A stretch of DNA of 22,650 nt, taken from Winogradskyella sp. UBA3174 (GTDB lineage: Bacteria > Bacteroidota > Bacteroidia > Flavobacteriales > Flavobacteriaceae). The notes below the pieces were generated by a model that did no database searches, was not told the origin of the DNA, and saw nothing but the letters and a program-made list of their open reading frames with translations. Shown here one piece after another: positions 17,206 to 22,650 of the stretch. The stretch is from NCBI RefSeq assembly GCF_002364335.1, contig NZ_DEXW01000047.1, positions 1 through 22,650 of the forward strand. Reading direction: 5' to 3'. Each line of letters begins with the position of its first letter. The stretch's first letter is position 1. Made by a program: the position numbers and the translations under genes.

Positions 17206-17871
17206 TTAAATAATCCCCAAATCTTTTGTAGTTGCGACTAAGTGAATCGCATTATTGGCTTTAAATTGTTCGCGTAGTTTATTGAGTCGTTTTTCTATGG
17301 TACTAACACTACTTGGAGAAATACCATTGGCTTTTAAGTCTGAACTTATTTCATCTTGTGATAAGCCTTTGGCTAATAGATTAAGTAGCTCAACATCAAA
17401 ATCGTCAATTTCTAATTGCGTTTTAGGGCTTAGTGCCTTATTAACTTGAGGTGATAGATAAATTTCACCTTTAGCAACTTTTTGTATGGCTTCAGAGAGC
17501 TCTAGTGAGCCCTTTCGATCTTTACAGACGAAGCCGTTAATTTTATATTTTTTTATAAGTTGTCGTACCTTTTGCAATTGATCTTTCATAGAATACACGA
17601 TGATTGGTGTGTCTGGAAAGTCAGTTCTCAGCTTTGCGATAAGGTCCTCGCCTGATTCTAAATTAGTAGTTCTATGATCTCTTTTAAATGATAAATCGGT
17701 TATAAGCAAATCAAAATGAGCATTATCTATAGCGGCTTTTTTCATTTTTAAGAAAGCTTCATCGCAATACTGTGATCTTACTATTGCTGCCACATTTAAT
17801 TGTTTCAATATCTCAGTAATATTACCAAGTATAGCATCGTGGTCATCATTTATTAAAACGTTTTTAAACAT
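17206..17871 (-). CDS. Response regulator, receiver plus LuxR/NarL-like HTH
   Basis: A 221-residue regulator. The receiver (1-135) has the acidic pair D9-D10, phospho-acceptor D59 in LLITDLSF, S94 as the switch residue and K117 in FVCKD. The C-terminal part (about 153-215) is a LuxR/NarL-type helix-turn-helix: DFDVELLNLLAKGLSQDEIS, then ISPSSVSTIEKRLNKLR as the recognition region. The loop between HTH helices (DLKANGISPSS) is a little longer than in FixJ or NarL. It starts 2 nt after the kinase stop, so the two are a cognate pair. Beyond the readthrough transcript, an intragenic promoter-like site at 17918-17962 may drive it alone. It is the obvious candidate to bind the TTACGG-N4-CCGTAA repeats; this is inferred from proximity. 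Confidence 0.9.
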   Translation of the reverse strand: MFKNVLINDDHDAILGNITEILKQLNVAAIVRSQYCDEAFLKMKKAAIDNAHFDLLITDLSFKRDHRTTNLESGEDLIAKLRTDFPDTPIIVYSMKDQLQKVRQLIKKYKINGFVCKDRKGSLELSEAIQKVAKGEIYLSPQVNKALSPKTQLEIDDFDVELLNLLAKGLSQDEISSDLKANGISPSSVSTIEKRLNKLREQFKANNAIHLVATTKDLGII

Positions 17872-17873
17872 AT

Positions 17874-19538
17874 CTAAACTCTAATTTTTGCTTTAAACCC
17901 TTTATTAGGATGTGTTTCAAAAGTAATCGTTCCATTTATTGATAGAATACGGTTTTCCGTATTTTGAAGTCCAGTGTGCTTTTTTAATTCACTACCGATA
18001 CCATTATCACTGTAATTAATTTGAATATTTTTATTTTCCTTTTTGAAAAGAATAACTACTAATGTTGCTTGACTATGCTTTTTCATATTTATTAGTAATT
18101 CTTGCACAACCTTATAAATAGTTATTCTGTTTAATTCAGAAATATTGTTCCAAGCAATCTCAGAAATACCTTTAATAATGACACTTGTATAGGTATCATT
18201 AAAACTTTCAATTAATTCGCTTAAATGATCTACAAAAGGATAATCGGTATTAATAGCACTATGCTCTTGAGAAATATCGCGTGTTCTGTGATACAAACTA
18301 TGTAGCTCATTTATGAGTCCCTCATGTTCCTGGTTTTCATTTTCAAGCTTAATCATTACCTGAAATACATCGTTTGCTACTTCATCATGTATTTGTTTAG
18401 AGATACGAGATTCGGTATCAAATACTTGTTGCAGTTTCTCTTTTTTATGTTTAGATTTTTGAATTGAATAAAGCAATATAGCAAACAGTAAAATGATTAT
18501 TGCAGTAGATAAGTATATTAGTTTTAAGTTTCTTTGTTCTTCTTCATCTAGTTGGCTCTCTAATGCAATTCTCTTAGACACAGAATCATCATATTTAAAC
18601 AACATAAATTTGTTTTGATTTTGTTTTTTAGTTAAAACTAGGCTATCGCTTAACGACTTAAATTCATCTACGAATTCATAATTTTTTAAATCTACTAAAA
18701 GACTTAAGGCATCTAATCTATATGAGGGAGAATTAAGTTCATTAGCCAATGTATAGGCCATATTTGCATATTGGTTCGCTTTGGTGCTATTATTTGTCTT
18801 ATTAAAATGTTTTGCTAAATGCTTATAACTAGTATGAATTTTGAATGTTGCATTTACGGATTCTCTTAGCTCTAAAGCTTTCATCATTAATGGCAAGCTT
18901 CTTTTATCATTTAGCTCTGAATAGATAAACCCCAAATTATCCCAAATAAGTGCTGTTATTAGAGGATCTTTATTTCTAGGGATTTTCTTATAAGCTTTTA
19001 ATAACTCATTCTTTGCTTTTTCAAAGTCACCATTATCCTTGTAAACAAGAGATATATTATTATGAATAATAATACTGTCATTTGTGTTTTCAGCAATTTC
19101 AAAAGATTTACCATACAATTCTAGAACTTTACTCTTATTCATCTTCTCTGAATAGACCATACCTAAAAGATTATACAAACTCTTTCTAAACTCCATCCTT
19201 TGATGTGAATAATCAATATTATCTAAAACACTTATGGCTTTGACAGCTGTTTCTTCACTATCGTCATACATACCTTGCTTATATTCTATACTTGCTTTAT
19301 AGTAAAGCGAATTTATAACAGCGTCGCTGTCATTTTGTTCAACTGCATTACTATAATTAGTATCAAAATAACGAAAAGCATTAAAGAGATCATTAGGGTT
19401 TTGAGGTTGTAATGCTAAATTTCTGTAGTAAGTTAAACTATCCGTATCACTTTGAGAATAAAGCCTTGTGGTATTTAGAAGAGTAAAACAACAAGACATA
19501 GAATAAAAAAAGAGGAACGAAGTTTTGATTGATTTCAT
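17874..19538 (-). CDS. TPR-containing membrane histidine kinase (NarX/LiaS-like)
   Basis: A 554-residue sensor kinase. Residues 1-28 look like a signal peptide ending near LYSQS. A periplasmic helical region of TPR-like repeats follows (about 35-285; the clearest are LLGMVYSEKMNKSKVLELYG and YKDNGDFEKAKNELLKAY). A short coiled segment leads to one membrane helix at about 339-359. The cytoplasmic part has a HisKA_3 box with H384 (RISKQIHDEVANDVFQ) and a HATPase with N box QELLINMKKHSQAT, G1 box DNGIG and the sequence GLQNTENRI. This architecture is common in Bacteroidota, where the stimulus is usually unknown. It is second in its operon, 34 nt after the small lipoprotein gene and 2 nt before the response-regulator gene. 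Confidence 0.92.
   Translation of the reverse strand: MKSIKTSFLFFYSMSCCFTLLNTTRLYSQSDTDSLTYYRNLALQPQNPNDLFNAFRYFDTNYSNAVEQNDSDAVINSLYYKASIEYKQGMYDDSEETAVKAISVLDNIDYSHQRMEFRKSLYNLLGMVYSEKMNKSKVLELYGKSFEIAENTNDSIIIHNNISLVYKDNGDFEKAKNELLKAYKKIPRNKDPLITALIWDNLGFIYSELNDKRSLPLMMKALELRESVNATFKIHTSYKHLAKHFNKTNNSTKANQYANMAYTLANELNSPSYRLDALSLLVDLKNYEFVDEFKSLSDSLVLTKKQNQNKFMLFKYDDSVSKRIALESQLDEEEQRNLKLIYLSTAIIILLFAILLYSIQKSKHKKEKLQQVFDTESRISKQIHDEVANDVFQVMIKLENENQEHEGLINELHSLYHRTRDISQEHSAINTDYPFVDHLSELIESFNDTYTSVIIKGISEIAWNNISELNRITIYKVVQELLINMKKHSQATLVVILFKKENKNIQINYSDNGIGSELKKHTGLQNTENRILSINGTITFETHPNKGFKAKIRV
17918..17962 (-). promoter_or_regulatory. Candidate intragenic operator-promoter for the response-regulator gene (copy 3 of 3)
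   Basis: Inside the kinase gene, the minus strand reads ATACGG-AAAA-CCGTAT at 17962-17947 (perfect inverted repeat), then exactly 21 bp, then TACTTTTG at 17925-17918, a full match to TAnnTTTG. The regulator ATG is at 17871, about 47 nt past the box. Part of the repeat encodes TENR within the conserved GLxNxxxR region of the kinase, so coding constraint may explain some of it; the -7 box and the spacing are not explained by that. Confidence 0.42.
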
Positions 19539-19572
19539 TCCTCAAAAATACTAACAAATTCTTAGATAATTT

Positions 19573-19743
19573 TTATCCACCATTTCCAGTTGGTGGCGGT
19601 GGTGGCGGAGGTGGTGGCGGTATTTCTTCTGACTCGCCACAACACGCTTGAGGTGCGACTTCATCAGTTAAACTCTCAGGATTACAAGAAAAAAATGCAA
19701 AATTGAGGAAAACCGTAAATAATATTATAGATAATTTCTTCAT
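19573..19743 (-). CDS. Small proline-rich lipoprotein, 56 residues
   Basis: The ATG at 19741-19743 gives MKKLSIILFTVFLNFAFFSC followed by NPESLTDEVAPQACCGESEE, then I, ten consecutive prolines, TGNGG and a stop. The first 20 residues are a lipoprotein signal peptide with Cys20 in FFSC, followed by Asn, so the mature chain of about 37 residues would be lipid-anchored. A CC pair, an acidic patch and the polyproline run form the rest. It lies 34 nt upstream of the histidine-kinase gene on the same strand and leads that operon, so it may be a ligand, modulator or surface partner for the kinase. I do not recognise the family. The proline run uses three different codons (CCG, CCA, CCT), so it is not a simple trinucleotide repeat. 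Confidence 0.75.
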   Translation of the reverse strand: MKKLSIILFTVFLNFAFFSCNPESLTDEVAPQACCGESEEIPPPPPPPPPPTGNGG

Positions 19744-20098
19744 TTTATATGATTTTTAAAATTGAACAATAGTGTTGCTGTCCGAGAAATTCTCAGAGAC
19801 TTTGTTGCCTTGCAACACGTACTAAATTTTGAAGAGACGTCTCTTCTTAGGGAAGTGAGGAGAGCAGAAGTAAAACAGAATTATTACTTCCCAAATGGCA
19901 ATACCATTTCACTTTGCAACTCCAATATTGAATTGATTTTCGTAAGCCTTATTACGAGTAAGACAGTAATCAATTCTGAAGCAAATAAAGGAAGATTGTC
20001 TTAGAAACAATGGAAACTACATGGAAAGAAATTGGAAAAGAAATTCCTTAATATTTCCAGAAGGAATCAGTAACTTTAATAAGCCTTAAACAGCCACT
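19744..20098. other. Palindrome-rich intergenic region between the two-component operon and the right-end genes
   Basis: About 355 bp without a gene I accept. It carries the three perfect inverted repeats listed separately (19784-19846). A 20-codon minus-strand frame ending at 19756 reads LQGNKVSENFSDSNTIVQF, which has the feel of a protein C-terminus, possibly from a decayed transposase. Near the right side, ATTCCTT (20043-20049) and AAGGAAT (20061-20067) form an inverted repeat, followed by TAACTTTA (20071-20078), a near -7 box for the gene at 20099. No promoter for the lipoprotein gene could be assigned. Confidence 0.5.
19784..19846. repeat. Three consecutive perfect inverted repeats
   Basis: GAGAA-A-TTCTC (19784-19794), TGTTGC-CTT-GCAACA (19803-19817) and GAAGAGACGTCTCTTC (19831-19846, no spacer) occur within 63 bp, separated by 8 and 13 bp. 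No T-run follows any of them, so they are not obvious terminators. They could be operators, a REP-like or insertion-sequence end, or a structured RNA. Confidence 0.6.
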
Positions 20099-20803
20099 AT
20101 GAATAAAAAATTAATAATAAAAGCTTTTGAAAAAGCTAGAGTTAATTTGCAAAAAAGAGGAATTAAAAAACCTTCTTCAACAGATATTGCAGATGAACTT
20201 TCAAACTATATAAATGAAAATGAAAATTTTAAATTAGGGGAGAGAAGTTTCAGGGACTACCATAATGAAGCAAAAAAAATAATAAACTTAGATTCTGATA
20301 TAAGTATAAAACAACTTAAAGTAATTAATGGTTTATGTAAATATTTAGAATTTGAAGATTACAAAGCTTTTGTAACAAGTCTAAATTTAGAGACTAATAA
20401 TAGCGGGTTGAGAATTATTTCTAATTTTATTAAAAAAAATAAGATTACACTCATTACTTCTTCTACTATCATTTTCATTTTTTTAATAATAAATTCTGTT
20501 ACTAAACAACGCTGGATGATATGGGAAGAAAATCATTATATTGAAGTAAAATTTGATATCGAAAAGTACAAACTTAACCAGCTTAAAATATACAAAGAAG
20601 AGAAGATTACGTTTTTCAAAAAAATTACACCAACATGTAGTACTTTATTTTTTAATAAAGATGGTAGTGAACGAATATGGTATGGAAAAAACAAAGAAAA
20701 AGAACTAGACTGCTTTACAGCTTTGGGATTACATCCAGAAACCGGAAAAACTCTAAACCCTATTACAGATTATATGATTGATAAATATATATGTAGTAAA
20801 TAA
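20099..20803 (+). CDS. Hypothetical membrane protein with one transmembrane helix
   Basis: A 234-residue protein. The N-terminal 100 residues are helical and charged (ARVNLQKRGIKKPSSTDIAD, then NGLCKYLEFEDYKAFV), followed by a single hydrophobic helix at about 114-134 preceded by lysines, which predicts the N-terminus in the cytoplasm. The C-terminal 95 residues include RWMIWEENHYIEVKFD, RIWYGKNKEKELDCFTALG and HPETGKTLNPIT, phrases I recall from hypothetical proteins spread across Flavobacteriaceae. No catalytic motif is apparent and I know of no assigned function. It is on the opposite strand to everything on its left, so it is transcribed divergently from the two-component operon. The ATG at 20099 is the only sensible start. 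Confidence 0.8.
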   Translation: MNKKLIIKAFEKARVNLQKRGIKKPSSTDIADELSNYINENENFKLGERSFRDYHNEAKKIINLDSDISIKQLKVINGLCKYLEFEDYKAFVTSLNLETNNSGLRIISNFIKKNKITLITSSTIIFIFLIINSVTKQRWMIWEENHYIEVKFDIEKYKLNQLKIYKEEKITFFKKITPTCSTLFFNKDGSERIWYGKNKEKELDCFTALGLHPETGKTLNPITDYMIDKYICSK

Positions 20804-21018
20804 TTAGAAAAAATTACTTCAAATTCGACTCTACTTTTAGACCTTATACGCATAGGGATATTTTAAAAAATAAAGGTAAAATCTACACAGCTAACGATGT
20901 AAAAAAAATACTTAAGCCAATATTACAAACCGAGAGTCAAACAAATAGTATTACTATTGGAGAAGCTTTTAGGCTCAAAATAAAGGCTATTAATTCATAT
21001 ATTCTTGCCATTGAATAA
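20800..21018 (+). pseudogene. ORF remnant without start codon
   Basis: A plus-strand frame of 72 codons opens right after a stop at 20797-20799 and runs to TAA at 21016-21018, with no ATG, GTG or TTG in a plausible start position. The translation (FRPYTHRDILKNKGKIYTAN, then DVKKILKPILQ, then ITIGEAFRLKIKAINSYI) looks like real protein sequence, not antisense noise. It overlaps the last 29 bp of the zinc-ribbon gene on the other strand. I read it as the 3' end of a gene whose front was lost when neighbouring DNA was rearranged. The family is unknown to me. Confidence 0.4.
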
Positions 21019-21382
21019 GTACATATTTCTCAATATCGTTATCAGATTTCTTAAAAAACCCATATTCATAAACAAATAGATATACGTCACCTTTTTTATT
21101 TTTCCAGTAATGCGTAAAAAAGTTTGGATTAAATCCTTCTGCCTTAATCACTGAAGCTCTTATAATTGCTTTGCCTGCTCTATTATAGTGCTTTAGTAAG
21201 CGCCTATTCGTTTTAAGTTGATTATCTACCTGATTGTAAAATCGTGGTGCTCTCTCTAACCCTCTTTTATAGTGATAAGTACTTTTGCAGTGAAGATCAC
21301 AAAACCTTTTATCTGATCTTCCTGATAATGGTTTCTCACAAGCCAAACATGTTTTTATTTTCATAAACGGTATTAAACGCAT
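20990..21382 (-). CDS. Small zinc-ribbon protein
   Basis: A 130-residue protein with CLAC at 12-15 and CDLHC at 28-32 (C12, C15, C28, C32) enclosing GRSDKRF, a treble-clef or zinc-ribbon arrangement. The rest is basic (NQLKTNRRLLKHYNRAGKAI) and ends with a beta-rich segment (YLFVYEYGFF). Similar small Cys-motif proteins are common in Bacteroidota; DNA or RNA binding is a reasonable guess only. Met7 (start at 21364), which gives MKIKTCLACEKP, is the more likely start; the longer form would extend toward an inverted repeat at 21384-21406. It is divergent from the recombinase gene across a 73-bp region with repeated motifs, so the two may share control. Confidence 0.8.
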   Translation of the reverse strand: MRLIPFMKIKTCLACEKPLSGRSDKRFCDLHCKSTYHYKRGLERAPRFYNQVDNQLKTNRRLLKHYNRAGKAIIRASVIKAEGFNPNFFTHYWKNKKGDVYLFVYEYGFFKKSDNDIEKYVLIQWQEYMN

Positions 21383-21406
21383 ATTAAACGAACTCTATTC
21401 GTTTAA
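21361..21406. repeat. Iteron-like repeats and inverted repeat between the zinc-ribbon and recombinase genes
   Basis: TCATAAACG (21361-21369), TATTAAACG (21371-21379) and TATTAAACG (21382-21390) recur at 10-11 bp, about one helical turn. The last copy overlaps a perfect inverted repeat, TTAAACGAA-CTCTA-TTCGTTTAA (21384-21406), with 9-bp arms. The block overlaps the 5' end of the zinc-ribbon gene and lies 50 bp before the recombinase ATG. It fits an operator or accessory recombinase-binding site. Confidence 0.55.
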
Positions 21407-21455
21407 GGTACGGCTATTCAATTTAATACAAATATCTTGTGTTAAAATCACCAAA

Positions 21456-22583
21456 ATGTTAAATAAACATATCACTTTAAAACATCTTTTTATTGAAGAA
21501 AAACAATGTATTGGTATGCAGTTCAATTCCGATAAAGTTATTCAAGCTTTAATTAGAGAGTTGCCAAATCCTAAATGGAGTAAATCTTTTAATATGGTTT
21601 ATATTGCAAATAACGAGTCTAATCTTAATTTGATTTTTGACAAGTTTAAAGGTGTGGCTTGGGTCAATTGTAATTATTTTTTTCAAGATAGAAAACTAAA
21701 TAACAACAATGGCATTATAGATTTTGACTGGTTTAGAAAGAGATCTAAAAAACAAGATTTCAGAACATGCCCTGAAGAGTTTCTACAGAAGTTAGAATTA
21801 AAAAAATACTCAAATAGCACTGTAAAAAACTATGTCCATAGTTTTGAAAACTTTATTAATTATTATAAAGACAAAGAATTATTTAGTGTCAATGAAAATG
21901 ATATTAGGCTATATCTTCAAAAACTAATTAAAGAAGGCAAATCAAATTCATATATTAATATGGCAATTAATGCCATTAAATTTTATTATGAAATAGTTTT
22001 AGGCATGCCTAATCGTTTCTATTCTGTAGAGAGACCGAGGAAAGAATCTAAATTACCTAAAGTTCTGTCTAAGGAAGAAATTATATCAATAATTGAACAT
22101 ACCAATAATATAAAACATAAATGCATAGTTAGTTTGTTGTATTCTTCTGGTTTGCGTAGAAACGAGCTATTGCAATTAAAATTAATCGATATTGATAGTA
22201 AAAGAATGGTTATAAGGGTAGAACAATCAAAAGGAAATAAAGATCGCTATACTGTTCTTAATAAAAGTGTTCTAGATAATCTGCGGAAGTATTTTAAAAT
22301 TTATAAGCCTAAAACATATTTGTTCGAAAACCCTATTTCTGATAATAAATATAGTAGCTCTAGTGTATTAAAAATCGTTGTTAAATCTGCTGAAAATGCA
22401 GGAATTAAAGAAAGAGTTACACCGCACATGTTAAGGCATAGTTTTGCTACTCATTTACTTGAAAGTGGTACAGATATACGTTACATTCAGTTGCTATTAG
22501 GTCATAACTCTACTAAAACTACAGAAATATATACACATGTTGCTACAAATTCATTTAAAGAGATTAAAGATTTATTATCTTAG
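21456..22583 (+). CDS. Tyrosine recombinase / site-specific integrase
   Basis: A 375-residue XerD/phage-integrase family protein. Residues about 1-95 are an extra N-terminal region with no obvious motif; a SAM-like core-binding domain follows (about 100-185, FRTCPEEFLQKLELKKYSNS), then the catalytic domain. The full active site is visible: R234 in SGLRRNEL, K262 in SKGNKDRYTVL, H324 and R327 in TPHMLRHSF, H350 in LLGHNS and Y359 in TTEIYTHV. It cuts and rejoins DNA through a 3'-phosphotyrosine. It lacks the insertion typical of integron integrases. Its place at the island end, divergent from a zinc-ribbon gene and followed within 15 bp by a long palindrome, suggests it mobilises or rearranges this region, although the substrate sites are not identified. 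Confidence 0.93.
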   Translation: MLNKHITLKHLFIEEKQCIGMQFNSDKVIQALIRELPNPKWSKSFNMVYIANNESNLNLIFDKFKGVAWVNCNYFFQDRKLNNNNGIIDFDWFRKRSKKQDFRTCPEEFLQKLELKKYSNSTVKNYVHSFENFINYYKDKELFSVNENDIRLYLQKLIKEGKSNSYINMAINAIKFYYEIVLGMPNRFYSVERPRKESKLPKVLSKEEIISIIEHTNNIKHKCIVSLLYSSGLRRNELLQLKLIDIDSKRMVIRVEQSKGNKDRYTVLNKSVLDNLRKYFKIYKPKTYLFENPISDNKYSSSSVLKIVVKSAENAGIKERVTPHMLRHSFATHLLESGTDIRYIQLLLGHNSTKTTEIYTHVATNSFKEIKDLLS

Positions 22584-22597
22584 GGCTCACATAATAG

Positions 22598-22623
22598 ATA
22601 TATAGTTACCAGTAACTATATAT
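22598..22623. repeat. 26-bp palindrome downstream of the recombinase gene
   Basis: ATATATAGTTAC (22598-22609) and GTAACTATATAT (22612-22623) are perfect 12-bp arms around CA, starting 15 bp after the recombinase stop. Arm length suits a tyrosine-recombinase crossover site if the central GTTACCAGTAAC supplies a 6-8 bp overlap. A weak terminator is the alternative; the AT-rich stem has only a short T-run after it. Confidence 0.5.
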
Positions 22624-22650
22624 ATTTGTTGTAGGCCATTTAAAACCATT

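Noticed and set aside
19703..19718. A fourth, weaker operator-like match (TTACGGTTTTCCTCAA on the minus strand)
   Set aside because: Two mismatches in one arm, it lies within the lipoprotein coding sequence, and the nearest TAnnTTT-like sequence is 18 bp and not 21 bp away.
19762..20004. An 80-codon plus-strand open frame
   Set aside because: It runs through the palindrome cluster, its translation shows no domain or sensible pattern, and a minus-strand frame in the same DNA looks at least as protein-like.
21456..22583. Integron integrase with attC cassettes
   Set aside because: The protein lacks the integron-specific insertion near the catalytic His-Arg region, and no attC-like array of folded sites is present.
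1..22650. CRISPR array, tRNA or rRNA genes
   Set aside because: No regularly spaced direct repeats with unique spacers and no tRNA- or rRNA-like sequence were seen on either strand.

Overview
The window is AT-rich DNA, most likely from a marine-type Flavobacteriaceae (Bacteroidota). The evidence is the low GC, -7 boxes of the form TAnnTTTG instead of sigma70 boxes, few clear Shine-Dalgarno sequences, flavobacterial hypothetical proteins at both ends, and a NarX-type kinase with TPRs and a Bacteroidota-like short lipoprotein. It reads as an accessory defence island. Everything from 1 to 19743 is on the minus strand; the right end holds a tyrosine recombinase on the plus strand.

Layout in order of transcription on the minus strand: (1) 19743-17206, a two-component module made of a 56-residue lipoprotein with a run of ten prolines, a TPR/transmembrane histidine kinase and a receiver-HTH response regulator, closed by a terminator at 17047-17082. 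(2) 16742-15474, a DUF2130 coiled-coil protein with PD-(D/E)xK-like residues. (3) 15146-3038, a tightly packed six-gene operon: hsdR, a DUF262 protein, a DUF262-DUF1524(HNH) protein, hsdM, hsdS and a membrane-anchored KAP P-loop NTPase, with 0-4 nt between genes. (4) 2941-479, a second packed module: two GIY-YIG proteins (one with DUF4357) and a 372-residue protein with a possible degenerate HNH motif. (5) 287-1, the 5' part of a flavobacterial hypothetical gene. On the right are a membrane protein (20099-20803), an ORF remnant (20800-21018), a zinc-ribbon protein (21382-20990, minus) and a 375-residue tyrosine recombinase (21456-22583), with repeats around the recombinase.

The most interesting signal is regulatory. 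Three sites, upstream of hsdR, upstream of the DUF2130 gene and inside the kinase gene just upstream of the response-regulator gene, share one architecture: an inverted repeat with consensus TTACGG-N4-CCGTAA, exactly 21 bp, then TAnnTTT. The geometry resembles activator-dependent promoters. Because the regulator with a DNA-binding domain is encoded next door, a simple model is that this two-component system controls its own regulator, the DUF2130 protein and the whole restriction operon. This is inference from sequence and has not been tested.
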